A stretch of 64,000 nt of DNA from Kribbella soli (GTDB taxonomy: Bacteria; Actinomycetota; Actinomycetes; Propionibacteriales; Kribbellaceae), in assembly GCF_004331345.1 (NCBI RefSeq), contig NZ_SJJZ01000004.1, forward strand, positions 372,001 through 436,000. Direction: 5' to 3'. Positions 24,031 through 32,597 of this stretch are shown in pieces. Each line of letters begins with the position of its first letter. Position 1 is the first letter of the stretch. The translations under genes and the position numbers were made by a program. Under the pieces are notes generated by a model. The model was not told the origin of the DNA, did no database searches, and saw nothing but the letters and a program-made list of their open reading frames with translations.

Positions 24031-24965
24031 CCGATACGCCAACAGTGCCGACACAGAGGGGGGTCGCGGGTCGGGCGGGACCCGCGGCCCCCCGTCGGCG
24101 AGGTGGGCCGCGGCGCAGACCTTGGGTTGGTCTCCTGTTCGTCGCGCCCATGCTCGTGCTGTTCCTGGCGTTCCGGTTCCTGCCTGCGATCGGGGCGTTC
24201 CTGCTCTCGCTGACCGACTACCGGATCAGCGGCAAGTGGGACTTCATTGCGCTCGACAACTACACGCGGCTGATGTCGGACAGCGTGTTCCACGAGGCCC
24301 TGCTGGTGACGATCACCTACACCGTGATCTTCGTCCCGCTGACGGTCCTGCTGTCGCTCGGTACCGCCGTACTGCTGCATCAAGTGGTGTGGAAGCGCGG
24401 CTTCTTCCGCGGGGTGTTCTTCCTGCCGTACGTGACCAGCATCGTGCTGGCCGCGGTGATCTGGAAGTGGATCTACGACGCGCAGGACGGGCTGCTGAAC
24501 TCCGTCCTCGGGCTGGTGAACATCGGCCCGATCGACTTCCTCAGCCAGTCGAACACCGTGCTGCCGTCGATCGCCGTGACGTCGGCGTGGAAGGGCTTCG
24601 GGTACTCGATGCTGATCCTGCTCGCGGGCCTGCAGGCGGTGCCGAAGTCGTACCTCGAGGCCGCGATGATCGACGGCGCGGGGACCTGGCAGCGGTTCCG
24701 GTACGTGACGCTGCCGCAACTGCGGCCGGTGCTGTTCTTCGTGCTGGTGATCGAGACCATCGGCGCCTTCCAGGTCTTCGACGCGATGTTCGTGATGACC
24801 GGCGGCGGACCGGTGCGGTCCAGCTACTCGCTCGTGTACTTCCTGTACGACAGCGGTTTCAAGTACTTCGACTTCGGTTACGCCAGCGCGATCGGTCTGG
24901 TGCTGTTCCTGATCGTGCTGATCGTCTCGCTCGTGCAGCGCCGGCTCGTCGGGAGGGACGACTAG
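24027..24965 (+). CDS. ABC sugar transporter permease (MalF-like)
   Basis: Inner-membrane subunit with six predicted helices, 312 residues. The basic, Arg/Pro-rich N-terminus is typical of actinobacterial MalF-type permeases. The EAA loop that docks the ATPase is LEAAMIDGAGTWQRF followed by VTLPQLRPV. The start is TTG, overlapping the lipoprotein stop as TTGA, so translation is coupled. Ends two bases before a TAG that directly precedes the second permease gene. Confidence 0.9.
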   Translation: MTDTPTVPTQRGVAGRAGPAAPRRRGGPRRRPWVGLLFVAPMLVLFLAFRFLPAIGAFLLSLTDYRISGKWDFIALDNYTRLMSDSVFHEALLVTITYTVIFVPLTVLLSLGTAVLLHQVVWKRGFFRGVFFLPYVTSIVLAAVIWKWIYDAQDGLLNSVLGLVNIGPIDFLSQSNTVLPSIAVTSAWKGFGYSMLILLAGLQAVPKSYLEAAMIDGAGTWQRFRYVTLPQLRPVLFFVLVIETIGAFQVFDAMFVMTGGGPVRSSYSLVYFLYDSGFKYFDFGYASAIGLVLFLIVLIVSLVQRRLVGRDD

Positions 24966-25838
24966 ATGGCTCAGGTACTCGACCGCCCGCCGGTCCGGCC
25001 GGTAGTGGAGAAACCATCGGCAGGTCGGCGTACGGCGGGCCGGCTGACGTTGCCGACCTTGCTGGCGCTGACGGCGATCGTGACCATCGTGCCGTTCGCG
25101 GCGATGGTGCTGGTCGCGTTCGCGCCACCGAGCGGGCGGACGTTCCCGGACGCGCTGAACCCGGCGAACTTCACGCTGGAGAACTTCTCGAAGGTGCTGT
25201 CCAGCTCGGACATCCCGCGGTGGACGGTGAACTCGCTGCTCTACTCGCTGGTGTCCGTGGCGTGCGTGCTGCTGTTCGCGTCGATGGCCGGGTACGCGTT
25301 CGCGAAGAAGAAGTTCCCCGGCCGGGAGATCATGTTCTGGGCGTTCCTCGCCACGCTGATGGTCCCGTTCCAGGCGACGCTGATCCCGTCGTACATCCTG
25401 GTCGCGAAGCTGGACTGGGTGGACAGCTACTGGGGCCTGATCGTGCCGACGCTGGCGAACTCGCAGGCGGTGTTCCTGATGCGCCAGTTCATCATGCAAC
25501 TGCCCGACGAACTGTTCGAGGCCGCCGAGATCGACGGCGCCCCCGAGTGGCGGATCTTCACCATGATCGTGCTGCCGCTGGTCCGCCCGGTGCTGGCGAC
25601 GCTAGGCATCTTCGTCTTCCTCTGGCACTGGAACGACTTCCTCTGGCCCTTGGTCATCGGCCAGTCGGGCCAGATGCAAACCCTCACCGTCGGCCTGGCC
25701 ACCCTGCAAACCCAAGCAGTCCCCATCAACCAGGTCATGGCCGGCGCCACCATCACGGTCGTCCCCAGCCTCCTGGTCTTCGGCCTCCTGCAACGCTACC
25801 TAACCGACTCCATCGCGATGTCCGGCCTGAAGGCGTAA
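24966..25838 (+). CDS. ABC sugar transporter permease (MalG-like)
   Basis: Second membrane subunit of the CUT1 importer, 290 residues and six predicted helices. The EAA loop is FEAAEIDGAPEWRIF then IVLPLVRPV, and the ASMAGYAFAKKKFPG segment is characteristic of MalG homologues. It begins directly after the first permease. Its stop codon lies in the left arm of a long terminator hairpin shared with the convergent oxidoreductase gene. Confidence 0.9.
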   Translation: MAQVLDRPPVRPVVEKPSAGRRTAGRLTLPTLLALTAIVTIVPFAAMVLVAFAPPSGRTFPDALNPANFTLENFSKVLSSSDIPRWTVNSLLYSLVSVACVLLFASMAGYAFAKKKFPGREIMFWAFLATLMVPFQATLIPSYILVAKLDWVDSYWGLIVPTLANSQAVFLMRQFIMQLPDELFEAAEIDGAPEWRIFTMIVLPLVRPVLATLGIFVFLWHWNDFLWPLVIGQSGQMQTLTVGLATLQTQAVPINQVMAGATITVVPSLLVFGLLQRYLTDSIAMSGLKA

Positions 25839-25908
25839 CTGGGAATACCCCCGGGGGACTGGGAACAAGCAATTGCCTGTCCCCAGTCTCCAGCGGGGGT
25901 GCCCAGTT
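25837..25908. terminator. Long bidirectional terminator hairpin
   Basis: The left arm (from AACTGGG, ACCCCCG, GGACTGGG) and right arm (CCCCAGTC, CGGGGGT, CCCAGTT) pair over about 30 positions with small bulges, closing around CAAGCAATTGCCTG. Both stop codons of the convergent flanking genes fall inside the arms. Confidence 0.8.
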
Positions 25909-26872
25909 ACAGCAGTTCGCCGAAGGACTCGATGGACTTCAGGGCTTCGGACTGGGGCATGCCGGGGGGTTGGATGCGGAGGATGATGCCGTCGGCGCCC
26001 ATGGACTCGTAATGGGCCAGGCGGTCGGCGCATTGGGCTGGGGAGCCTATGACGCTGCGGTCCGCGATCTCGTCCCAGCCCTGGGTGTAGCGGGCTGCGT
26101 CCGTCGACGTGCGCTTCCAGCCGGTGTAGGCGTCGTACAGGTCGCGCAGTGGCTCCTCGAGGGCCTGGCGTGCGTCCTGGGAGGTGGGGGCGCAGTAGCC
26201 TTCGCGGCAAAGGATGACCTCGCGGCCGAGCGATCCGGCGCCTTGGGGATACGACAGGTACTCCGCGATCTTCGCCGGCAGGTCCGCGTCGAGTTCGTTG
26301 AACGACGTCGTCCACCCGTCGCACATCCGCGCCGTACGCTCCAGCACGGCCGACACCCGCCCGCCGTTCCACAACCGCGGCCGCGGCGACTGCACCGGGC
26401 GGGGCGACAGGTACGCCTCCTGGATGGACGTGAACTTGCCGTCGTACGTGACCTCGTCGGACGTCCACAACCGGGTGAGGATCTCCAGCCCTTCCTCGAA
26501 CCGCGCGACCCGCTCCGCCTGCGTCACGCCGTACAGCGCGAACTCCTCCGGCCGGTACCCGAGCACGAATCCGGCCGTCAGCCGCCCACCCGACAGTACG
26601 TCGATGTGCGCCAGCGTCTCGGCGAGTACGACGGGGTCGTACAGCGGCGCCACGATCCCGGCGGTCGCGATCCCGATCCGCGAGGTGTGCGCGGCCAGCC
26701 ACGTCATCGACGTCAGGATCTCGTGGTACCCGGGCCGGTGCAGGTGCCGCTCGCCCAGCACGACCCACTCGAATCCCGCCTCCTCGGCCAGCCGCGCCTG
26801 CTCCACGGCGTCGGCCAACTGGGGCCGCTCGTCCGGGGTGCCGTAGAGGTTCAGATACAGACCCAGCCGCAT
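25907..26872 (-). CDS. Luciferase-like (LLM class) flavin/F420 oxidoreductase
   Basis: TIM-barrel oxidoreductase using FMN or F420, 321 residues. The start MRLGLYLNLYGTPDERPQL, the EEAGFEWVVLGERHLHRPGY segment and LSGGRLTAGFVLGYRPEEFALYGV are characteristic. It is transcribed away from the enolase-family gene with a perfect operator palindrome between them, so it belongs to the same regulon and may oxidise the substrate or an intermediate. Cofactor cannot be assigned from sequence alone. Confidence 0.87.
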   Translation of the reverse strand: MRLGLYLNLYGTPDERPQLADAVEQARLAEEAGFEWVVLGERHLHRPGYHEILTSMTWLAAHTSRIGIATAGIVAPLYDPVVLAETLAHIDVLSGGRLTAGFVLGYRPEEFALYGVTQAERVARFEEGLEILTRLWTSDEVTYDGKFTSIQEAYLSPRPVQSPRPRLWNGGRVSAVLERTARMCDGWTTSFNELDADLPAKIAEYLSYPQGAGSLGREVILCREGYCAPTSQDARQALEEPLRDLYDAYTGWKRTSTDAARYTQGWDEIADRSVIGSPAQCADRLAHYESMGADGIILRIQPPGMPQSEALKSIESFGELL

Positions 26873-26910
26873 CGGGGTGCCACCTTCCGTTGACAGGGAG
26901 CGCTCAGGGT

Positions 26911-26932
26911 ATTTACGGTCTTGACCGTAAAT
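26911..26932. promoter_or_regulatory. GACCGWAAA operator, copy 3 (perfect palindrome)
   Basis: ATTTACGGTC and GACCGTAAAT separated by TT: a perfect 10-2-10 palindrome. It lies midway in the 95-base gap between two divergent genes, 38 bases from one start and 35 from the other, so one bound dimer could control both. Confidence 0.8.
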
Positions 26933-26967
26933 GCTTTCCGCCCAGATTGCGACCCTAGGAGCCGGTT

Positions 26968-28098
26968 ATGAGTCTTGCAGCAGAACCGGCCGAGTTGCCG
27001 GGTGGGGGATCGGAGGCCTTCGGGGCCGCTCCGATCAGTGCGATCAAGACCCGCGTGGTGAGCGCGCCGTACCGCCGGCCGTTCCGGATCAGCAGCGGGG
27101 TGAGCACCGAGTTGATCAGCCTGGTCGTCGAGGTGCACACCGCCGACGGCGACGTCGGGATCGGTGAGACCTCGCCGATGACGGCGTACACCGGTGAGAC
27201 GCTGGCGGGCGTCCAGGCGGCGATCGAGGAGCATCTCGCGCCGGCGCTGATCGGCCGCGACCCGCTCGACCGCGCGGGCGCCCACGTCACGATGGACGGC
27301 GTACTGCGCGGCCAGCAGGTCGCCAAATCCGGCCTCGACATCGCCCTGTTCGACCTCGCCGGACGGATCAGCGGCTGGCCGGTCCACGCCCTCCTCGGCG
27401 GCAGCGTCCGCGACCGCGTGCAGACCACGTGGGTGGTCGGCCTCGGCACCCTCGACGAGATGGCCGCCGAGGCAGCGGAGTACGCCGGCCGCGGCTTCAT
27501 GCACCTGAAGGTCAAGGGCGGCCACGACCCGGCCAAGGACCTCGAACTGATCCGGGCCGTCCGCGCCGCGATCCCCGCCGACGCGGAGCTGTGCCTGGAC
27601 GCCAACGAGGGGTACGACGCGACCACGGCCCTCCCGTACCTCCGTAAGATGAGCGCGGCCGGCCTCACCCTCCTCGAGCAGCCCCTTCCGCGCTGGGACC
27701 TGACCGGGCTCGTACGGTTGCGGGACCGCCTCGACGTCCGCGTGATGGTCGACGAGAGCATGCACTCGCTGCACGACGCTCTGGAGATCGCCCGGCGCGG
27801 TGCGGCCGACGTACTGAACATCAAGATCCTCAAGGTCGGCGGGCTCCATCGCGCACTGCAGATCGCCGCGGTGGCCGAGGCGGCGGGGCTCGCGGTGAAG
27901 GTAGGGTCGATGCCTGAGCTTGGTGTCGCGACGCTGGCCGCCGTACACCTGGCCGCCGCCGTACCCGGAGCGACCGTCGCGGCGGACCTGGTGGGGCCGT
28001 TGATGGTCGACGAGGACCCGCTGGCCCCGACCGTGTTCGCGGATTGCGACGGCTGGATCGACGTACCGAAGCGCCCCGGTCTCGGGCACGACGTATAA
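26968..28098 (+). CDS. Enolase superfamily enzyme, muconate-cycloisomerase subgroup
   Basis: Abstracts a proton alpha to a carboxylate: epimerase, cycloisomerase or dehydratase. The 376-residue protein has the KxK acid/base pair Lys181/Lys183 (HLKVKGG), metal ligands Asp211 (DANEGY), Glu237 (LEQPL) and Asp262 (VDES), and the opposite Lys286 (NIKILKVGG). This puts it in the MLE/dipeptide-epimerase subgroup rather than mandelate racemase. AGGAG lies before ATG. It is followed 19 bases later by a DapA-family gene; together they suggest catabolism of an acid sugar or amino-acid derivative. Confidence 0.88.
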   Translation: MSLAAEPAELPGGGSEAFGAAPISAIKTRVVSAPYRRPFRISSGVSTELISLVVEVHTADGDVGIGETSPMTAYTGETLAGVQAAIEEHLAPALIGRDPLDRAGAHVTMDGVLRGQQVAKSGLDIALFDLAGRISGWPVHALLGGSVRDRVQTTWVVGLGTLDEMAAEAAEYAGRGFMHLKVKGGHDPAKDLELIRAVRAAIPADAELCLDANEGYDATTALPYLRKMSAAGLTLLEQPLPRWDLTGLVRLRDRLDVRVMVDESMHSLHDALEIARRGAADVLNIKILKVGGLHRALQIAAVAEAAGLAVKVGSMPELGVATLAAVHLAAAVPGATVAADLVGPLMVDEDPLAPTVFADCDGWIDVPKRPGLGHDV

Positions 28099-28117
28099 CA
28101 GGGTCTGAGAGGTCATC

Positions 28118-29068
28118 ATGCATCCACTCGTCGAACGGCTCCGCGGCACGCTGCTCCCCGCGGTCGTCACCCCGATGGACTCCGACGGCGTCGTCGCGTA
28201 CGACGCCTTGTCCGCGTACGCCGTGTCCCTCACCAAGCACGCCGTCGGTGGCGTCGCGGTCTGGGCGCACACCGGGCGCGGGCTGTACCTGTCTCCGGGC
28301 GATCGCGCCAAGGTGCTCGAGACGTGGCGGTCCGCTACCGACGTACCGATCGTCGCCGGTGTCGGCGTACCGAGGTCCTCGGCTGCGCAAACGTTGGAGC
28401 AGGCGGCGGACGCGACGGTCGAGATGGCACGAGCTGCTGCGGCCGGTGGGGCCGATGCGGTGATGGTCTATCCGCTCGCAGCGCTAGGGGAACTGCCGGA
28501 CGGGCACGCCCAGGCGGTCGCGTTGCACGAGCGGGTGGCGGCCGAGAGCGGGCTGCCGCTGGTCGGCTTCTACCTGCACGGCGAGGCCGGCGGGTACCCG
28601 TACTCACCGGAACTGATCCGCGACCTGCTCTCGCTGGACGCGATGCTCGGCGTCAAGACCGCGACGCTGGACCGCGCGATCGGGTGCCAGGACGCGATCT
28701 GGGCCGGGCGCGGCAGCGGGAAGCTGCTGATCACCGGCGAGGACCGGATGTACGGGCCGTCGTTCATGTGGGGCGCGGACACGGCGCTCGTCGGGATCGC
28801 GTCGGCGCAGGTCGAGTTGTCGGCCGCCGTACTGCGGGCCTGGACAGCAGGCGACCACTCGGAGTTCCTGACCGCGTCGGACCGGCTGGACCGGTTCGCG
28901 GCAGCGACGTTCTACGCGCCGATCGAGGGCTATGTGCAACGGATGCTCTGGGCGGCCGAGTGGGAGGGACTGCTGTCGGCCGCAGCCGCGTACGACCCGT
29001 ACGGCCCGGAATTGCAGGCGGGCGAGCGTGATCTGGTGATCCGCTGCCTGGAGGAACTGCACCAGTAG
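28118..29068 (+). CDS. DapA-family lyase/aldolase
   Basis: Class I aldolase-type TIM barrel, 316 residues. The Schiff-base Lys180 is in LGVKTATLD and the catalytic Tyr152 in VGFYLHGE; the substrate loop GVAVWAHTGRG replaces the GTTGE of true DapA. Because it lies in a catabolic operon with an enolase-family gene, it is probably a keto-acid aldolase or dehydratase rather than a lysine-synthesis enzyme. Downstream gene of a two-gene unit. Confidence 0.85.
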   Translation: MHPLVERLRGTLLPAVVTPMDSDGVVAYDALSAYAVSLTKHAVGGVAVWAHTGRGLYLSPGDRAKVLETWRSATDVPIVAGVGVPRSSAAQTLEQAADATVEMARAAAAGGADAVMVYPLAALGELPDGHAQAVALHERVAAESGLPLVGFYLHGEAGGYPYSPELIRDLLSLDAMLGVKTATLDRAIGCQDAIWAGRGSGKLLITGEDRMYGPSFMWGADTALVGIASAQVELSAAVLRAWTAGDHSEFLTASDRLDRFAAATFYAPIEGYVQRMLWAAEWEGLLSAAAAYDPYGPELQAGERDLVIRCLEELHQ

Positions 29069-29145
29069 AGGGGCAGTGAGGTGGCGCGCTCCCTCCGTCG
29101 CTCCACCACACCGACGCTCCCCGACCCGCCTGAGGGGGTGGCGGC

Positions 29146-29167
29146 AATTGTGGTCTTGACCGAAACT
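29146..29167. promoter_or_regulatory. GACCGWAAA operator, copy 4
   Basis: Half-sites AATTGTGGTC and GACCGAAACT separated by TT, 125 bases before the regulator start in the 224-base gap after the DapA-family gene. Suggests that the regulator controls itself. No other feature seen in this gap. Confidence 0.65.
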
Positions 29168-29292
29168 AGGAGGGCAAGGCCTGAACGTCAAGATCTCGGA
29201 GCCCGCTGCGCTATTCTGCGACTTGAGGGCCAGACCAGAAGTCGTCGGAGGACTGCCGTGAGGATCTGCTCAGCTGTCGTCGGGGGTGACTG

Positions 29293-30516
29293 ATGGCACT
29301 CGCGGTCGGGGTGGTCGGGCCTGAGGACCTGGTCCAGCGGGTGACGGTGGTCGGTGCTCCGAGCGGGACCGTGCTCGTCCCACTGGCGTACCGGCACGAG
29401 ACCGAAGCGGTCGAGCTCGTCGAGCAAGCGCACGGCGAAGTCGACGCGTTCCTGTTCACCGGCGTCGTCCCGTACACGATCGCCACCGAGGCCGGGGTGA
29501 TCGACCGGCCGGCGATGTACGTCTCGTACGACGGGGCGACCTTGCTGCGCGCCCTCGTCGAGCTCCTGCGGCTCGGCCACAACGTCACCCAGTTCTCGAT
29601 CGACACGCTGCGGCGGTCCGAGGTGCTGGAGACCCTGATCGAGGCGAAGCTGCCGACGGACCAGATCCAGGTGCTGCCGTACCGGCCGGGCCTGACCTCG
29701 GACGACATCGTCGCGTTCCACCGCACGGCCCGCGAGAAGCACGACACGAAGGTCGCGATCAGCTGCCTGGGTTCGGCGTTCCACCTGATCGAGAACGAGA
29801 TGCCGTCCGTGCGGCTCGCCCCGTCGCGGTACTCGATCCGCTCCACCCTGCAGGCCCTGATCCTCACCACGACCGGCCAGCACGTCGGCGACGCCCAGGT
29901 CGCGCTCGGCGTCATCGACCTCCCCGAACCGGACGACGCCCTCGCCGCCGATCTCATCACCCTCGGCGGCAGCCTCGCCGCCCTCCCCGATGGCCGGCAC
30001 CTCGTCGTCACCACCCGCGGGCTCCTGGAGCAAGCGACCGAACAGTTCTCCCGGATGCCTCTACTCGATCACCTCGCGGCCCGGCACAGAACGGCGTACG
30101 TCGGTTTCGGCGTCGGCCGTACGGCGGCAGAAGCCGAGGCACTCGCCCGTCGCGCCGTGGGCCGCGCCGCCTCGATCGGCTCCGTCGCCGGTGTCGTGTC
30201 GATGTCCGACGACGTCGAGATCGTCATCGAACCCTCCGGCGACCAGCCGTCCGGCGCGCGCGGCACCGAGAGCCTCCCGCTCCTCGCCCGCCGGGTCGGC
30301 CTCAACACCCAAACCCTCGCCCGGATGCGCGAACTCACCGCCATCCTCCCCGACGGCCTCACCACCCAGGACGTAGCCGACCACCTGGCCGTCCAGCTCC
30401 GCACCGCCCGCCGAGTCCTGAAACGCCTCGAACGAGCCGGCCTCGCCGCCCCCACCGGCACCCAACAACACGGCCGCACCGGCCGCCCACCCACGGTCTA
30501 CCTGATCCGCCTGTAG
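29293..30516 (+). CDS. Transcriptional regulator with sensor, GGDEF-like and winged-helix domains
   Basis: 407 residues. Residues 1 to ~215 form an alpha/beta sensor (VDAFLFTGVVPYTIATEAG, RPAMYVSYDGATLLRALVEL) resembling the PrpR N-terminal domain. Residues ~245-315 contain YVGFGVGRTAAEAEALARRAV, the pattern of degenerate GGDEF/cyclase-like modules. Residues ~325-407 are a winged helix (LTTQDVADHLAVQLRTARRVLKRLERAGL, then RPPTVYLIRL). I cannot name the family. Being beside four identical operators, one before its own gene, it is very likely the regulon's DNA-binding protein, acting as a repressor released by a pathway metabolite. Confidence 0.75.
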   Translation: MALAVGVVGPEDLVQRVTVVGAPSGTVLVPLAYRHETEAVELVEQAHGEVDAFLFTGVVPYTIATEAGVIDRPAMYVSYDGATLLRALVELLRLGHNVTQFSIDTLRRSEVLETLIEAKLPTDQIQVLPYRPGLTSDDIVAFHRTAREKHDTKVAISCLGSAFHLIENEMPSVRLAPSRYSIRSTLQALILTTTGQHVGDAQVALGVIDLPEPDDALAADLITLGGSLAALPDGRHLVVTTRGLLEQATEQFSRMPLLDHLAARHRTAYVGFGVGRTAAEAEALARRAVGRAASIGSVAGVVSMSDDVEIVIEPSGDQPSGARGTESLPLLARRVGLNTQTLARMRELTAILPDGLTTQDVADHLAVQLRTARRVLKRLERAGLAAPTGTQQHGRTGRPPTVYLIRL

Positions 30517-30525
30517 CAGCCGGGA

Positions 30526-30570
30526 TTTGCGGAAAGAATTTTGCATCTACCGCCGAAAATGTTCCGCAAA
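30526..30570. terminator. Terminator between convergent genes
   Basis: TTTGCGGAA (30526-30534) pairs with TTCCGCAAA (30562-30570), and ATTTT with AAAAT inside, closing a 13-base loop. It follows the regulator stop and overlaps the 3' end of the convergent esterase gene. Confidence 0.65.
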
Positions 30571-31332
30571 GAAGCGTGCGGCTTCGTTCGCCACGGCGTA
30601 CCAATCCTCGCGGAGGTCGTGCCGCCCTCCGTCGATCGCCAAGAGACGCGACGGCGCGCCGACTGCGAGCAGGGCGCGATGGAGTCGTTCGGCCTGCTCG
30701 TACGGGACTGTCTCGTCGGCGGTGCCGTGGATGATCAGAAAGGGCGGTGCGCCGGCGCTGACCTGCGCGATCGGACTTGCCGCGTGCAGCTGTTCGCGAT
30801 GCGTGGACACGTCGCCGCCGACCAACGCAGTGACCGGCGAAGGGCGGTCGATCCGGATCGCCCCGCCAGGACGGAGGAGATCGCTCGGACCGCTGATCGT
30901 CACTACTGCATGCACGTTCGCCACCGCCGTACGGCGAAATGACGTGAGGCCGGCGAGAGCTGCGAGGTGTCCCCCGGCGGACTGTCCCCAGATGCCGATG
31001 CGATCAGGATCGATCGGGAGGCCGAGCGGGTTGCGGCGCAGCCAGTCCAGAGCGGCCTGTACGTCGTGCAGTTGCGCGGGGAAGATCGCCTGCCCGCTGT
31101 GACGGACGGAGATGGCAACGGTCAGGAAGCCTGCTCGGACCAGCGCGGGATTCGCGAACGGCAGCAGTGCGGACGAGCGATCACCCGGTCCCCAGCCTGG
31201 GCATCCATCGATCCGTACGACGGTCGGGAGCGGGGTGGTGGGTAGGGGTGCAGGACCTAGTACGTCGAGGCAGAGGTCGATGCCGTCGGGCTCGGCGTAG
31301 CGGATGTCAGGGAGCAGGGTGAATTCGGACAT
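30547..31332 (-). CDS. Alpha/beta hydrolase, BD-FAE/esterase type
   Basis: Cytosolic esterase or acyl-transfer hydrolase of the Aes/BD-FAE type, 261 residues. The nucleophile is Ser118 in GIWGQSAGGHLAAL, an Asp is in HGTADETVPYEQA and a His in DGGRHDLRED. It lacks the HGGG oxyanion motif; VVRIDGCPGW takes that place. ATG giving MSEFTLLPDIRYAEPDG is chosen because similarity begins there. It lies downstream of the alcohol dehydrogenase gene on the same strand, 70 bases away. Confidence 0.8.
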   Translation of the reverse strand: MSEFTLLPDIRYAEPDGIDLCLDVLGPAPLPTTPLPTVVRIDGCPGWGPGDRSSALLPFANPALVRAGFLTVAISVRHSGQAIFPAQLHDVQAALDWLRRNPLGLPIDPDRIGIWGQSAGGHLAALAGLTSFRRTAVANVHAVVTISGPSDLLRPGGAIRIDRPSPVTALVGGDVSTHREQLHAASPIAQVSAGAPPFLIIHGTADETVPYEQAERLHRALLAVGAPSRLLAIDGGRHDLREDWYAVANEAARFFAEHFRR

Positions 31333-31402
31333 CGGGTCGATCGCCTCCTCGGGTCGGATTCGACCGTTGCACTGGGGCGATGCCGAGGTCCAGAGCGATC
31401 CT

Positions 31403-32419
31403 CTAGGGGGTGATGACGGTGACTCCGGCGGGGGTGCCGTTGGTGAGGGCTGCCAGGGCGGCTGGGGTTTCTTCGAGGGTGATGGTGCGGGTGATGAGGT
31501 GCTGGGGGTTGAGGTTGCCGGCGGCAACTAGGGCGAGCATTTCGGGGTAGGCGTGGGCGGGCATGCCGTGGCTGCCGAGCCAGGTGAGTTCCTGGCCGAT
31601 GAGGCGGCCCACGTCGAGGTTGACGCCGGAGGGCAGCAGTCCGATCTGGACGTGACGACCGCGCGGGCGGAGGGCCTGCAGGGCTTGCTGGACGACGTCG
31701 TTGGAACCGAGCGCATCGATGGTGACGTGGGCACCGCCCAGGTCGCGGATCTGCGCGACGGTGTCTGCAGACGCGTGGATTGTGTGTACGGCGCCGTACT
31801 CGCGGGCCAGCGTCAGCGCCTCGGAGTTGGTGTCGATGGCGATGACCTCGGCGCCGAGAGCCGTCGCGATCATGACCGCTGACAGACCGACGCCACCGCA
31901 ACCGAAGACAGCCACGCGTTCGCCTGCGACGACCCGTCCGACCTGGTGGACGGCGCGGAACGAGGTAGCGAAGCGGCACCCCAGGCCAGCCGCGGTAGCG
32001 AAGTCCATGTCGTCGGGCAGCCGCACCAGGTTCACAGCGGCGTACGGCACAGCGACGTACTCGGCGAAAGAACCCCAGTAGTTGAACCCGGGCTGCAGCT
32101 GATTCGGACAGACCTGCTGATTGCCTTCCCGGCACTGCTCGCACTCACCGCAAGCGCAGATGAACGGCGTCGTGACCCGATCGCCGACCGCCCACCCGGA
32201 CACACCAGCCCCGACCGCAGCGATCGTCCCGGCAAGCTCATGCCCCGGCACATGCGGCAGCACGATGTCGGAGTCATGCCCCATCCACCCATGCCAGTCG
32301 CTACGACACAGCCCGGTCGCCTCGACCTTGAGGACAACTGCACCATCCGCCGGCTCCGGAGGCGGAACATCCCGCACGACGGGCAGAACGCCGTACTCCT
32401 CAACCACAACAGCACGCAT
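31403..32419 (-). CDS. Zinc-dependent alcohol dehydrogenase family protein
   Basis: Medium-chain dehydrogenase/reductase, 338 residues. Catalytic zinc ligands are Cys38 and His60/Glu61 (GHE). The structural zinc site is Cys90, 93, 96 and 104 (CACGECEQCREGNQQVC). The nucleotide loop is FGCGGVGLSAV, with an acidic residue after the next strand (AIDTNSE) that favours NAD. Substrate unknown; ADHs beside esterases may act on alcohols released by them. Confidence 0.9.
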   Translation of the reverse strand: MRAVVVEEYGVLPVVRDVPPPEPADGAVVLKVEATGLCRSDWHGWMGHDSDIVLPHVPGHELAGTIAAVGAGVSGWAVGDRVTTPFICACGECEQCREGNQQVCPNQLQPGFNYWGSFAEYVAVPYAAVNLVRLPDDMDFATAAGLGCRFATSFRAVHQVGRVVAGERVAVFGCGGVGLSAVMIATALGAEVIAIDTNSEALTLAREYGAVHTIHASADTVAQIRDLGGAHVTIDALGSNDVVQQALQALRPRGRHVQIGLLPSGVNLDVGRLIGQELTWLGSHGMPAHAYPEMLALVAAGNLNPQHLITRTITLEETPAALAALTNGTPAGVTVITP

Positions 32420-32477
32420 CTCCGAATCCTAAAGCCGCGTCGACTCGTGGCGATTGGTTCCCACCCTCATCCGCGAA

Positions 32478-32526
32478 TCGTGGAATTCGGCGCCGAAAAC
32501 GCCAATGCCACAACCCCGATCCACGA
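32478..32526. repeat. Nested palindromes between cysO and alcohol dehydrogenase
   Basis: The 178-base gap holds a perfect 12-base palindrome TTCGGCGCCGAA (32486-32497) enclosed by TCGTGGA (32478-32484) and TCCACGA (32520-32526). It may be the terminator of the thrC-cysO operon or an operator for the dehydrogenase gene. I see no coding sequence here. Confidence 0.4.
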
Positions 32527-32597
32527 CTCGGCACAAGGGCAGGCCAGGAGTGGTCGGAGCGGCCCAGAACTCGGCAAGCCGCAGCGGATCGGCCGCA

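Noticed and set aside
20767..24054. 1095-codon minus-strand open frame antisense to the propeller and lipoprotein genes
   Set aside because: Arg/Val/Leu-rich composition without domains, typical of high-GC antisense shadows; the + strand genes have signal peptides and clear families.
29081..29293. 70-codon ORF in the gap before the regulator
   Set aside because: It runs through the operator, lacks a ribosome site and has no similarity; treated as leader sequence.
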